A DNA stretch of 64,000 bases, taken from NCBI RefSeq assembly GCF_048537545.1, contig NZ_CP183218.1, one strand, 5' to 3'. Of the stretch, positions 25,441 to 34,192 are shown one piece after another. Each line of letters starts with the position of its first letter. Positions within the stretch are counted from its first letter, which is position 1. The DNA comes from Chania fonticola_B. Lineage in GTDB: Bacteria > Pseudomonadota > Gammaproteobacteria > Enterobacterales > Enterobacteriaceae. The position numbers and the translations under genes were made by a program. The notes under the pieces were generated by a model that made no database searches, had not been told where the DNA came from, and worked only from the letters and a program-made list of their open reading frames with translations.

Positions 25441-26068
25441 GCTTCTTTGAGTCGTGTCGGATTGCCAGCAATAACCTGGGGTATGCCCCCTCATAACCAC
25501 TATCTTCCTGAACCCGTCATCACAGTTCTTGTTGATAATTTTAAGAATAACAATGGGTTATTTTTATTTTCAGGTGGGTGAAACTAACTAAATAGGAAGC
25601 TGGTGTGAAAGCTATGATTATCAATCAGGAACCGACAAGTCATTACACTTATTGAATATTGCGCCTTCATAATAAATACACCAAATTAAGCAATTGACCC
25701 CCTAAATTCTTTACATGAATGCTGAAAAAAGGATTGAACCGCGAGATGTTATAAGTAATATCTTGGAAGTAACACTTAATTTCCGTGGTGGACTATTTGT
25801 TTGATATTAATTTAATATGGTGACAATGACCATTATAAATACACCAATTTTTAGTTCCACGGACTTTTTGATAGTCCGGCTAAATGGTTTTTCAGTTGGT
25901 ATTCCTCCGATATTAGATTGTTCAGTGATTCATGCGGTCGTTCACCGTTTTATTACAACAACCTCGTCCTTAAGGACGATAGCCAGCCTTTCGCTTTCCT
26001 TCCTATAGTGAGATTACCGCCCTTGGCGGCTACAACACCGGGTAAAACTACTATAAGAGGAAGTAACC
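25441..26068. other. AT-rich gene-free spacer before the APC permease operon
   Basis: About 570 nt without a supported gene beyond the reductase remnant. It is strongly AT-rich from 25540 to 25960, with a palindrome ATATTAA-T-TTAATAT at 25804-25818. Promoter element copy 2 (25966-26009) sits at its right end. Confidence 0.6.
25966..26009 (+). promoter_or_regulatory. Promoter of the APC permease operon: LuxR-type palindrome and -10
   Basis: A perfect palindrome GTCCTTAAGGAC (25966-25977) lies 26 nt before a good -10 TATAGT (26004-26009). No -35 hexamer is visible at the usual distance, which fits an activator-dependent promoter. The activator could be the LuxR-type protein encoded at 23142-23801. 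APC permease ATG is at 26069. Confidence 0.65.
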
Positions 26069-27562
26069 ATGAACCTGTCGTCGCGGCTCAGTGCCCAGCT
26101 AGAACGGGGCAAGGTCGGGTTCCCCACCACGTTAGCCAGTTCGGTTGGGGTGATCATGGCCAGCCCGGTGATCCTCACCGTTACCAGCGGTTTTGGTATC
26201 GGTGGCGACACCTTCGCGCTGGCGATGCTGATCGCCTTTATCATGATGCAAGCCCAGCTCACCACCTTCTCGGAAGCGGCGGCGATCCTGCCCACCACCG
26301 GCTCGGTGTATGACTATATCTCCTGCGGCATGGGGCGATTTTTTGCCATTACCGGCACCCTGTCTGCCTATCTGATCGTGCATATCTTTGCCGGTACCGC
26401 CGAAACCATTCTTTCCGGCATCATGGCGCTGGTGAACTTTGAGCACCTCAATACCCTGATGGAAAGCAACAACAGCTCGTGGATGATCGGCGTGGGCTTG
26501 GTGATCATTTTCGGTATTCTGAATGCGTTTGGCATTGAAGCCTTCGGTAAGGCTGAGGTCGTGCTGACGTTCTGCATGTGGAGCACCTTGATGATCTTTT
26601 CGATCGCCGGGTTGCTTTTACCGCATGCTGTACCGCTAGAAGGTTGGTTTGGCACCACGCTGGATGTCGGCGATCCCCTGGCGGTGTTCAGCCTGGTGGG
26701 TATGGCGATGTTTATGTTCGTCGGCTGCGAGTTGGTGACGCCGATGGCGCCGGAGATCAAACGTTCTCACCGCGTGATCCCGCGTGCCATGTCCTTGGGA
26801 CTATGCGGTGTAGCGTTGTGTATGGCGTTATACGGAGCAGCACTTAGCCATCAAGTGGAGAACGTGGTAGTAGATGCTGCCAATAACGTACATCTGTTGG
26901 ATACGCCGATGGCTATCCCGGCATTTGCTGGCCAGATCATGGGCAACTTCGGTAAATACTGGCTGGGTGTTGGGCTGCTGTTAGCCGGGGCGGCCACCAT
27001 TAACACCCTGATGGCGGCGGTGCCACGCATTATCTACGGCATGGTGCTGGATGGCGCTATGCCACGTATCTTCGCTTATCTGCACCCGCGCTTTAAAACC
27101 CCTGTGGTGGCGATTGCCGCTGCGGTGTTGATCCCCTGCGTTCACGCTTTCGCCATTCAGGGCAATCTGGACCGCATCATGCCGATGGTGCTGGCAGCAG
27201 TCTGTGCCTGGGGCGTGGCTTACCTGCTGGTGACCTGCTCGGTGGTGATCCTGCGTATCCGCCGTCCAGATCTGCCACGCGCCTATAAATCGCCTTGGTT
27301 CCCGCTGCCGCAGATTGTCTCCAGCATCGGTATCGTGCTGGCGATTTTCTACATCACGCCGCCGGGCATGAACCCACGCGATGTCTACATTCCCTTTGGC
27401 ATCATGATCGGCCTGACCTCCGCCTATGCGCTGTTCTGGACCTTGTGCGTACAGAAGGTGAATCCGTTTAAACCGGTGCCGGTGGAAGAGGTGCTGGAGA
27501 GCGCCTTCAACAAGGCAGAAGCTGCGGAGGTGGAATTTGATCGGCTTACTTCCCTCACTTAA
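26069..27562 (+). CDS. APC-family amino acid/amine permease
   Basis: 497 aa with about 12 membrane segments and the APC-family N-terminal signature FPTTLASSVGVIMASPVILTV in segments 1-2. Polar loops and a C-terminal cytosolic tail ending FDRLTSLT are visible. Substrate not readable; amino acids or biogenic amines are the usual cargo. First gene of a five-gene unit. GAGGAAG lies upstream of the ATG. The last codons overlap the next gene by 26 nt. Neighbours (MoaF, two SDRs, the aromatic-acid operon) make an aromatic amine plausible, as inference. Confidence 0.82.
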   Translation: MNLSSRLSAQLERGKVGFPTTLASSVGVIMASPVILTVTSGFGIGGDTFALAMLIAFIMMQAQLTTFSEAAAILPTTGSVYDYISCGMGRFFAITGTLSAYLIVHIFAGTAETILSGIMALVNFEHLNTLMESNNSSWMIGVGLVIIFGILNAFGIEAFGKAEVVLTFCMWSTLMIFSIAGLLLPHAVPLEGWFGTTLDVGDPLAVFSLVGMAMFMFVGCELVTPMAPEIKRSHRVIPRAMSLGLCGVALCMALYGAALSHQVENVVVDAANNVHLLDTPMAIPAFAGQIMGNFGKYWLGVGLLLAGAATINTLMAAVPRIIYGMVLDGAMPRIFAYLHPRFKTPVVAIAAAVLIPCVHAFAIQGNLDRIMPMVLAAVCAWGVAYLLVTCSVVILRIRRPDLPRAYKSPWFPLPQIVSSIGIVLAIFYITPPGMNPRDVYIPFGIMIGLTSAYALFWTLCVQKVNPFKPVPVEEVLESAFNKAEAAEVEFDRLTSLT

Positions 27563-28124
27563 TCGTTATTGGCGGCGTGACCCTCCAGGTTATCAGGCAG
27601 GGGCCACGCTCACCCGGTTGACGGCGAACCTGCAGCCTTACGCCTGTGAGCGCGTTGCCGTTAATCAGTTACGGCTCACGCTGCCACAGGGGCCGGTAAT
27701 AGAGGTGGCAGAGCAGGTGCAGTCGCTGTTTTTGGCGCACATCGTCACTCACCGTTTCCGCTTGCAGGGCAACGCACGTTTTACCGAGCCGCTGGTGCTC
27801 AACATCATCACTGGTGGTTGGCTGCGTCGTAATGGCGTGGTTTATCGCACCAAGGCCAAACATGATGGTGCCCAGCAGTTGATTGCCGCGTTGCGGCAAT
27901 ACCCACAAATCGGCGACACGTTAGCCAAGCTCGATTTCCGCCGCGCCACGCTCACGATAACAGAGGGCAACTGGCAGTTGGATATTGAGCATTTTGCCGC
28001 TTCCGAAGTGGTCAGCCGCCTTCCCGCCAGCCGTCGCTATCTGCGGTTGGAAGCCGAGCAGCGGCGTTTGCTGTTGAGCAGTTTCCTGATGGTCAGCCAG
28101 TTGATGGAGCAATGCGATGAGTAG
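27537..28124 (+). CDS. DUF3156-like protein of unknown function
   Basis: 195 aa. The TTG at 27537 is supported as start by GGAGG at 27526-27530, six bases upstream and inside the permease gene. The protein is soluble and basic with no signal peptide. Recognisable blocks are RDPPGYQAGATL near the start, LFLAHIVTHRFRL in the middle and RYLRLEAEQRRLLLS near the end. It resembles proteins classed as DUF3156, which are known from proteobacteria and lack a described function. The 26-nt overlap with the permease gene implies coupled translation and a shared task. Confidence 0.65.
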   Translation: MIGLLPSLNRYWRRDPPGYQAGATLTRLTANLQPYACERVAVNQLRLTLPQGPVIEVAEQVQSLFLAHIVTHRFRLQGNARFTEPLVLNIITGGWLRRNGVVYRTKAKHDGAQQLIAALRQYPQIGDTLAKLDFRRATLTITEGNWQLDIEHFAASEVVSRLPASRRYLRLEAEQRRLLLSSFLMVSQLMEQCDE

Positions 28125-28899
28125 AGTGGTTGTGATCACCGGCGGCGGAACCGGCATTGGGGCTGCCTGTGCTCGTTTGCTGGTGCAGGAGGGGGACCGG
28201 GTATTTATCGTCGGACGTCGCCGTGAACCGCTGAACGCCTTGGCTGCGGAGATTGGGGCGTATGCCGTAGTTGGAGACGCCGCCAGCGGAGCCAGTTGGC
28301 AAATCGACATCCTGCCAGCCATTTTACAGCGGGCCGGACGTATCGACTGCCTGATTGCCAGCGCTGGCGGGATGGGGTTGGGTCGTATCACCGACGTCAC
28401 CGATGTCCAATGGCAGCAGGCGTTGGACAGCAATCTCAATAGTGCGTTTGCCAGCGCCCGGGCCTGTTTGCCGGAGCTGGTGAAGCACGGCGGCAATCTG
28501 CTGTTTGTCGCTTCTATCGCCTCGTTGGCCGCCGGGCCGGAGGTGTGTGGGTATGTCACCGCCAAACACGCGCTAATCGGCCTGATGCGTTCCATCGCCC
28601 GTGACTATGGCCCACAGGGCGTGCGTGCCAACGCGGTTTGCCCCGGCTGGGTGACCACGCCGATGGCCGATGAAGAGATGCAGCCGTTGATGGCGGCACA
28701 TAACTTAACGCTCGAGCAGGCCTATCAACATGTCTGTCGCGATGTGCCGCTGCGCCGCCCGGCCAGTGCGCAAGAGATCGCCCAGGTGTGTCGTTTTCTC
28801 TGCTCAACGCAGGCGTCAATTATTACTGGCGCAACGCTGGTGGCCGATGGCGGTTCCACCATTGTCGATGTGCCGACCTTAGCTTTCACTTCCCTGTAA
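28117..28899 (+). CDS. SDR-family oxidoreductase (first of the moaF unit)
   Basis: 260 aa classical SDR: TGGGTGIG (residues 8-15), ASAGG near residue 86, the catalytic serine in VASIASL and Tyr/Lys in YVTAKHA near residue 153. C-terminal GATLVADGGST is typical. It overlaps the DUF3156-like gene by 8 nt with GGAG upstream. An NAD(P)-dependent alcohol/aldehyde-level conversion in the amine or aromatic pathway is inferred. Confidence 0.85.
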   Translation: MSRVVVITGGGTGIGAACARLLVQEGDRVFIVGRRREPLNALAAEIGAYAVVGDAASGASWQIDILPAILQRAGRIDCLIASAGGMGLGRITDVTDVQWQQALDSNLNSAFASARACLPELVKHGGNLLFVASIASLAAGPEVCGYVTAKHALIGLMRSIARDYGPQGVRANAVCPGWVTTPMADEEMQPLMAAHNLTLEQAYQHVCRDVPLRRPASAQEIAQVCRFLCSTQASIITGATLVADGGSTIVDVPTLAFTSL

Positions 28900-28909
28900 G
28901 GAGATTGTC

Positions 28910-29701
28910 ATGAGTTCAGAAGCGGTATTTATTCAGGTTGGCGCACTGGCGGAAGGTTTCGCCCCTCACAGCCATACGCTGGAGCAGCAGGATTTGGCCG
29001 GTACTTCGTTGGCGTTCCATTTTGCCGAAGGGGAAACGGTGCAGTGCAGCTTTAACGACGATCAAACCCTGCAGTGGGGAGAGCAACGGGTTGATTACCG
29101 GGCAACCGGCATTCGCCCGGGGATCCTGTTTATCGATTTCCTCGATCTGCAGCGGCCCAACGGCAGCGTTACGCTGGTGTGCGATCGTCAGCAGGGTAAC
29201 TTTACCGCCGTCTATGGTCAGTTGCCGGAGGAATCGCAGGCGCGGCTGGATGCTTTTAGCCGGGTAGAGCAGGGGTTGCCGCTCACGGCGGTGAATGCCG
29301 AATTCCGCTTTGGCCGTCTGGACAAGAACGATGCAGCGTTGCCGCAGTTTACCGACGAACTGATTGGGATGCGTAATCTATATACCTACAGCCCGACGGA
29401 GCGCTATGAGCATATTTATCTGAACAATAATTTCTACGCTTGGCAGTGCTTGGACGGGGTCGAGAAAGGGCTGGCGGATGTCGATCGCTGCCATTACGTC
29501 AAAGTGGCGGAGAAGCTGTATCTGTTCGTCTGGCGCGAGAAGATCATTCCGACGCTTGGCGTAGTGATGATCGACCTGCAAGAGATGCGCACCGATGGCA
29601 AGATCCTCGGTTATCAGGGCAGCGATTTCAGCAGCCTGAGCAACTTTGCCGTAGGCGCTCACGCGCAGATCCTGAACACCACGCATTACCCTAAGGCCTG
29701 A
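28910..29701 (+). CDS. moaF: MoaF-family protein
   Basis: 263 aa. The sequence matches the MoaF family first described in the Klebsiella monoamine (moa) regulon: QVGALAEGFAPHSHTL at the N-terminus, WGEQRVDYRATGIRPG in the first beta-rich half and NLYTYSPTERYEHIYLN in the second. The name refers to monoamine, not to molybdopterin synthesis, though database labels often say molybdenum cofactor protein F. The fold looks like two lipocalin-like beta domains. AAGGAG precedes the ATG. It lies between two SDR genes in one transcript. Confidence 0.8.
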   Translation: MSSEAVFIQVGALAEGFAPHSHTLEQQDLAGTSLAFHFAEGETVQCSFNDDQTLQWGEQRVDYRATGIRPGILFIDFLDLQRPNGSVTLVCDRQQGNFTAVYGQLPEESQARLDAFSRVEQGLPLTAVNAEFRFGRLDKNDAALPQFTDELIGMRNLYTYSPTERYEHIYLNNNFYAWQCLDGVEKGLADVDRCHYVKVAEKLYLFVWREKIIPTLGVVMIDLQEMRTDGKILGYQGSDFSSLSNFAVGAHAQILNTTHYPKA

Positions 29702-29705
29702 GCCG

Positions 29706-30497
29706 ATGACGGCGATTTATGCCAGTGATGCGTTTGCCGGGCAGGTGGTGCTGGTGACCGGCGGTGCACAGGGCATTGGGCTGGCGATCGTCAGTGCCTT
29801 TGCACGTTTGGGGGCCAAGGTGGTGATGGCGGACTTACAACTGCAAAAGGCACTGGAGGCGGCTGAAAGCCTGTGCCAACGGGGTTGTAACGTGGAGGCT
29901 ACAGCCTGTGATATGGCCGATGCAGGGCAGATTACCGAGCTGGTCACACAGACAGCGAAGCGGCATCAACGGCTGGACGTGGTGATCCACAACGCCGCTT
30001 ATTTTCCGCTGAGGCCGTTTAACCAGATTGATGCTGAACTGTTGCAACGCACCTTGAGCGTCAATTTGATGGCCCCGTTCTTTCTGGCGCAGGCGGCGTT
30101 GCCGTGGATGAAGCGCCAGGGGGGCGGACGTATTCTGGTGACCTCGTCGGTCACTGGGCCAAGGGTAGCCTACCCAGGGCTGGCGCACTATGCGGCTTCC
30201 AAGGCGGGGGTAAATGGTTTTATTCGCGCTGCCGCGTTGGAACTGGCATGTGACGGGATCACGGTAAATGGTGTGGAGCCGGGGATGATCCGCACGCCCG
30301 CGATGGCAAATCTGGGCGGGGAAGCGCTGAATCAGGCGATAGCCGCTGCGGTGCCGCTGGGCAGGTTGGGGGAGCCGGAGGATATTGCGGCAGCGATGGT
30401 CTTTTTGGCCTCGCCGGCTGCGAGTTATATCACCGGCCAGACGCTGGTGGTGGATGGCGGTGCGCTATTGCCGGAAGCCCAACCTGTCATTAATTGA
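29706..30497 (+). CDS. SDR-family oxidoreductase (last of the moaF unit)
   Basis: 263 aa classical SDR with TGGAQGIG (residues 19-26), NAAYF near residue 97, the catalytic serine in VTSSVTG and Tyr/Lys in YAASKAG near residue 162, and C-terminal GQTLVVDGG. It starts four nt after the moaF stop. It is only about 25-30 percent alike to the other SDR of the operon by eye, so the two probably act on different substrates. Convergent with hpaR, 40 nt apart. Confidence 0.85.
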   Translation: MTAIYASDAFAGQVVLVTGGAQGIGLAIVSAFARLGAKVVMADLQLQKALEAAESLCQRGCNVEATACDMADAGQITELVTQTAKRHQRLDVVIHNAAYFPLRPFNQIDAELLQRTLSVNLMAPFFLAQAALPWMKRQGGGRILVTSSVTGPRVAYPGLAHYAASKAGVNGFIRAAALELACDGITVNGVEPGMIRTPAMANLGGEALNQAIAAAVPLGRLGEPEDIAAAMVFLASPAASYITGQTLVVDGGALLPEAQPVIN

Positions 30498-30537
30498 GGA
30501 ACCCTCTAGGTGCTGATGGGGGCTGCGAGCAGCGCCC

Positions 30538-30981
30538 CTATTTGTGAGCAACCACGTTGTTAGCCTGTTGATCCCCTAAGCGGATCAGCTCATCGAGCAA
30601 CGTCATCAACTGATCCATCTTCTGCTTCGAGAATGCTGCTTCTATTTCCCCATATCCCTGTTCCACCTGGTGGCGTGCCAGTTCATACAGCTCCTGGCCT
30701 TGCTGGGTCAAGGACACGTACAACTTGCGCTGATCGTTAACCGGCTTGAGGCGAAAGATCAGCTTATCCCGCTCCATGCGCGACAGGATGCCGGTCAGGC
30801 TGGGGCGCAGGATGCAGGTCTCTGCGGCCAATTCGTGAAACTCAATGGAACGGTTATCGGCCAATACGCGAATGATGCGCCATTGCTGCTCTGTCAGGTT
30901 GTGGCTTTTCAGGATCGGGCGGAAGAACCCCATGGCGGTTTCACGCGCCTGCAACAGGGCGATGGTTAACGATTCATGCAT
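30538..30981 (-). CDS. hpaR: HpaR, MarR-family repressor of homoprotocatechuate genes
   Basis: 147 aa, a single MarR winged-helix protein with the family core: LTEQQWRIIRVLADN, PSLTGILSRMERDKLI and the wing NDQRKLYVSLTQQG. Length and sequence fit HpaR, which represses the hpaG operon and itself until homoprotocatechuate or 4-hydroxyphenylacetate is present. It is divergent from hpaG1. A palindrome of the same type as at the hpaG promoter lies 22 nt before its start codon. Confidence 0.93.
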   Translation of the reverse strand: MHESLTIALLQARETAMGFFRPILKSHNLTEQQWRIIRVLADNRSIEFHELAAETCILRPSLTGILSRMERDKLIFRLKPVNDQRKLYVSLTQQGQELYELARHQVEQGYGEIEAAFSKQKMDQLMTLLDELIRLGDQQANNVVAHK

Positions 30982-31003
30982 GTCGATGGCCTTGGCTTAA
31001 TTT

Positions 31004-31019
31004 TATTAACAACTTAATA
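31004..31019 (-). promoter_or_regulatory. HpaR-type operator at hpaR
   Basis: TATTAA-CAAC-TTAATA, a palindrome with N4 spacing placed just upstream of hpaR. It parallels the second HpaR operator described in E. coli (OPR2), so autoregulation is likely. Confidence 0.65.
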
Positions 31020-31166
31020 GTAGCCAATTTTTGACCGGCGGAGAACGGCAAAACGCGATCCGTCACGTAAAAATCCTGCAAAAAAGGTTAATTTGCTGAT
31101 TAATAACGCTAATGTGCATAATTTGTGAATATTTCGTTATCACGATCACAAATTAAATTAACAACG

Positions 31167-31215
31167 TTGCGTAAATGCTGAACAGCGTATAAAAGTATTC
31201 ATTAACATATTAATG
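31167..31215 (+). promoter_or_regulatory. hpaG operon promoter and HpaR-type operator
   Basis: A -10 TATAAA is at 31188-31193 with a poor -35 (TTGCGT at 31167). The palindrome CATTAA-CATA-TTAATG spans 31200-31215, at or just after the predicted start, as HpaR's OPR1 does in E. coli. Upstream, the paired words TTTGTGA and TCACAAA at 31122-31152 lie too far apart for a CRP site. Confidence 0.65.
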
Positions 31216-31241
31216 ATTGGCGTTCCGTAGAAGGAGTCTGC

Positions 31242-31868
31242 ATGAAAGGCACCGTATTTTCCGTAGCACTTAACCACCGCAGCCAGCTTGATGCCTGGGA
31301 TCAGGCGTTTCGCGCCGCCCCTTACCAAACGCCGCCCAAGACGCCGGTGTGGTTCATCAAACCGTGCAATACCCATCTTGCCAACGGTGGCAGCATCCCG
31401 TTCCCGGCCGATGAAACCGTACAAAGTGGCGCAACGCTGGCAGTAGTGATTGGTCGCACCGCCCGCAAGGTGCCAGCGGATAAGGTGGCCGATTATGTGG
31501 CCGGTTACGCCTTGGCAAACGACGTCAGCCTGCCGGAAACCAGCTTCTATCGCCCGGCAATCAAAGCCAAATGCCGCGACGGTTTCTGCCCGTTGGGAGA
31601 GGTTGCTCCACTGGCTAGCACCAGCGGCCTGGAAATCATCACCGAAATCAATGGCGTGGAGCAGGATCGCTGGTCAACGGCCGATCTGGTGCGTTCGGTG
31701 CCGGAACTGATCGCCGCCATCAGCGATTTTATTACCCTGCAACCGGGGGATGCGGTGCTGATTGGCACGCCACACCAGCGGGTTGAGATCAAACCGGGTG
31801 ACCAAGTGACGGTGCGGGCCGCAGGTTTGCCAACCCTTACCAACCCAGTGACGCAGGCAGGAGAATAA
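31242..31868 (+). CDS. hpaG1: HpaG1, N-terminal subunit of the HPA-pathway isomerase/decarboxylase
   Basis: 208 aa, fumarylacetoacetate-hydrolase fold (VWFIKPCNTHLANG, VVIGRTARKVP, ANDVSLPETSFYRP, ITLQPGDAVLIGTP). It corresponds to the first half of E. coli HpaG (429 aa), which decarboxylates 5-oxopent-3-ene-1,2,5-tricarboxylate and isomerises the product. The metal-ligand Glu-x-Glu of the fold is absent here (ATLAVVIG where hpaG2 has YEAELVAVIG). First gene of the hpa operon, two nt before hpaG2. Confidence 0.9.
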   Translation: MKGTVFSVALNHRSQLDAWDQAFRAAPYQTPPKTPVWFIKPCNTHLANGGSIPFPADETVQSGATLAVVIGRTARKVPADKVADYVAGYALANDVSLPETSFYRPAIKAKCRDGFCPLGEVAPLASTSGLEIITEINGVEQDRWSTADLVRSVPELIAAISDFITLQPGDAVLIGTPHQRVEIKPGDQVTVRAAGLPTLTNPVTQAGE

Positions 31869-31870
31869 CC

Positions 31871-32635
31871 ATGAGACATGCTCGTATCCGCCGTCATGGC
31901 CAGATTGTTAACGTCACCGTAGACGACCAGCTAAGCGTTACCCTACCCGATGGCAGTAAGCTCGATGAGTACGATGTGGAATGGCTGCCACCGGCGCAGG
32001 GCACGATATTTGCCCTCGGCCTGAACTATGCCGATCACGCCAGTGAGCTGGAGTTTAAAGCGCCGGAAGAGCCTTTGGTGTTCCTCAAAGGGCCAAACAG
32101 CCTGACCGGCCACCGCCAGGTTTCCGTGCGACCGGCGCAGGTGGAATACATGCACTACGAAGCCGAGCTGGTGGCGGTGATCGGTAAAACCGCGCGCAAC
32201 GTCAGCCGCGAGCAGGCGATGGATTACGTGGCCGGTTACACCCTGTGTAACGACTACGCCATCCGCGACTACCTGGAAAACTACTACCGCCCCAACCTGC
32301 GGGTGAAAAGCCGCGACACCTTGACGCCTATCGGCCCCTACATTGTCGATCGTGACGATGTCGCGGATCCGCATAACCTGACGCTCAGCACCTATGTTAA
32401 CGGTGAACTGCGCCAGCGCGGCACCACTGCTGACATGATTTTCGACATCCCGTTCCTGATCGAATACCTGAGTGAATTTATGACGTTGCAGCCTGGCGAC
32501 ATGATCGCCACCGGCACGCCGAAAGGGCTGGCCGACGTGCAGCCTGGGGATGAAATTGTGGTGGAGATCGAAGGCATTGGCCGCTTGGTTAACCACATCA
32601 TCAGTGAAAAAGATTACGAGGAGAGCAAGGGATGA
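31871..32635 (+). CDS. hpaG2: HpaG2, C-terminal subunit of the HPA-pathway isomerase/decarboxylase
   Basis: 254 aa, the second half of the HpaG fold. The metal-site glutamates are in YEAELVAVIG near residue 98, an aspartate is in CNDYAIRDY near 130, and the typical FMTLQPGDMIATGTPKG is near 205. In E. coli the two halves are fused; separate subunits also occur in other bacteria. Its stop overlaps the hpaE start (ATGA), so translation of the two is coupled. It converts the ring-cleavage product chain toward 2-oxohept-3-ene-1,7-dioate in the cytosol. Confidence 0.92.
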   Translation: MRHARIRRHGQIVNVTVDDQLSVTLPDGSKLDEYDVEWLPPAQGTIFALGLNYADHASELEFKAPEEPLVFLKGPNSLTGHRQVSVRPAQVEYMHYEAELVAVIGKTARNVSREQAMDYVAGYTLCNDYAIRDYLENYYRPNLRVKSRDTLTPIGPYIVDRDDVADPHNLTLSTYVNGELRQRGTTADMIFDIPFLIEYLSEFMTLQPGDMIATGTPKGLADVQPGDEIVVEIEGIGRLVNHIISEKDYEESKG

Positions 32636-34086
32636 AAACCATCAACCATTGGATCAACGGCAAGAACGTCGCCAGCAAAGAGTATTTCACCACCACCAAC
32701 CCGGCTAACGGCGAGGTGCTGGCGGAAGTGGCGTCCGGTGGCCAGCTCGAAATCGACCAGGCAGTAGCCGCAGCCAAAGAAGCCTTCCCGAAATGGGCCA
32801 ATACGCCGATGAAAGAGCGTGCGCGCCTGATGCGTCGCCTGGGTGAACTGATCGACCAGAACGTGCCTCAGATTGCCGAGATGGAAACCGCGGACACCGG
32901 GTTGCCGATCCACCAGACCAAAAACGTGCTGATCCCACGCGCCTCGCACAACTTTGAGTTCTTTGCCGAGATCTGCCAGCAGATGAACGGCCGCACCTAC
33001 CCGGTGGACGACAAGATGCTCAACTACACGCTGATCCAGCCGGTGGGCGTGTGTGCGCTGGTATCGCCGTGGAACGTGCCGTTCATGACTGCCACCTGGA
33101 AGACCGCGCCTTGCCTGGCGCTGGGTAACACGGCGGTGCTGAAAATGTCCGAGCTTTCGCCACTGACGGCGGATCGCCTGGGTGAACTGGCGCTGGAAGC
33201 CGGTATTCCTGCCGGGGTGCTGAACGTGGTGCAAGGCTATGGCGCAACGGCGGGGGATGCTCTGGTACGCCATAAAGACGTGCGTGCGGTGTCCTTCACC
33301 GGGGGGACCTCAACCGGCCGCCGCATTATTGAAAGCGCCGGGCTGAAGAAATTCTCGATGGAGCTGGGCGGCAAATCACCGGTGCTGATCTTTGAGGATG
33401 CCGATATCGAGCGGGCGTTGGATGCTGCGCTGTTCACCATCTTCTCGATTAACGGTGAACGCTGCACCGCGGGTTCACGCATCTTTATTCAGGAAAGTAT
33501 TTACCCGGAATTCGTCAAACGCTTTGCCGAGCGTGCCAACCGCCTGCGCGTGGGGGATCCAACCGATCCAAATACTCAGGTTGGGGCGTTGATCAGCCAG
33601 CAGCATTGGGAAAAAGTCTCCGGTTATATCCGCCTGGGTATCGAAGAGGGGGCCACTTTGCTGGCTGGCGGCCCGGATAAACCGGCCGGTTTGACCCACG
33701 GCAACTTCCTGCGCCCAACGGTGCTGGCCGATGTTAACAACAATATGCGTGTCGCGCAGGAAGAGATCTTCGGGCCGGTGGCCTGCCTCCTGCCGTTCAA
33801 ATCAGAAGAAGACGGCCTGCGCATGGCCAACGATGTGGAGTACGGCCTGGCGTCGTACATCTGGACGCAGGATGTGAGCAAAGTACTGCGTCTGGCCCGC
33901 AATATTGAAGCGGGTATGGTTTTCGTCAACACCCAGAACGTACGCGATCTGCGCCAGCCGTTTGGCGGGGTGAAATCCTCTGGCACCGGCCGGGAAGGTG
34001 GTGAGTACAGCTTCGAAGTATTTGCCGAGATGAAAAACGTTTGTATCTCCATGGGGGATCACCCGATCCCACGTTGGGGAGTGTGA
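32632..34086 (+). CDS. hpaE: HpaE, 5-carboxymethyl-2-hydroxymuconate semialdehyde dehydrogenase
   Basis: 484 aa, NAD-dependent aldehyde dehydrogenase family. VSPWNVPFM is near residue 145, the catalytic Glu in MELGGKSPV near 250 and the nucleophilic Cys in NGERCTAGSR near 285. It oxidises the semialdehyde from HpaD to 5-carboxymethyl-2-hydroxymuconate. Overlaps hpaG2 by 4 nt. The 106-nt gap to hpaD holds a strong hairpin. Confidence 0.95.
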   Translation: MKTINHWINGKNVASKEYFTTTNPANGEVLAEVASGGQLEIDQAVAAAKEAFPKWANTPMKERARLMRRLGELIDQNVPQIAEMETADTGLPIHQTKNVLIPRASHNFEFFAEICQQMNGRTYPVDDKMLNYTLIQPVGVCALVSPWNVPFMTATWKTAPCLALGNTAVLKMSELSPLTADRLGELALEAGIPAGVLNVVQGYGATAGDALVRHKDVRAVSFTGGTSTGRRIIESAGLKKFSMELGGKSPVLIFEDADIERALDAALFTIFSINGERCTAGSRIFIQESIYPEFVKRFAERANRLRVGDPTDPNTQVGALISQQHWEKVSGYIRLGIEEGATLLAGGPDKPAGLTHGNFLRPTVLADVNNNMRVAQEEIFGPVACLLPFKSEEDGLRMANDVEYGLASYIWTQDVSKVLRLARNIEAGMVFVNTQNVRDLRQPFGGVKSSGTGREGGEYSFEVFAEMKNVCISMGDHPIPRWGV

Positions 34087-34138
34087 GATAGCTCCGTGCC
34101 CTTTAAAACAACAACCAAGGACTAGACCCGATAGACAT

Positions 34139-34167
34139 CAGCCTGCGGCCAGCCGTGCCGCAGGCTG
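34139..34167 (+). other. Intra-operon hairpin between hpaE and hpaD
   Basis: CAGCCTGCGG ... CCGCAGGCTG, a perfect 10-bp GC-rich stem with a 9-nt loop and no T-run. It is 52 nt after hpaE and 25 nt before the hpaD start. Likely an mRNA-processing or stability element that sets HpaD levels apart from HpaE. Confidence 0.55.
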
Positions 34168-34192
34168 AAAGATAAAGGGAATAGGAGGACAT

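Noticed and set aside
28910..29701. MoaF as a molybdenum-cofactor synthesis enzyme
   Set aside because: The name in the original Klebsiella work refers to monoamine regulation; there are no molybdopterin genes nearby and no known MoCo enzyme motif.
31122..31152. TTTGTGA ... TCACAAA upstream of hpaG as a CRP site
   Set aside because: The half-sites are 17 nt apart; a CRP site needs 6 between TGTGA and TCACA.
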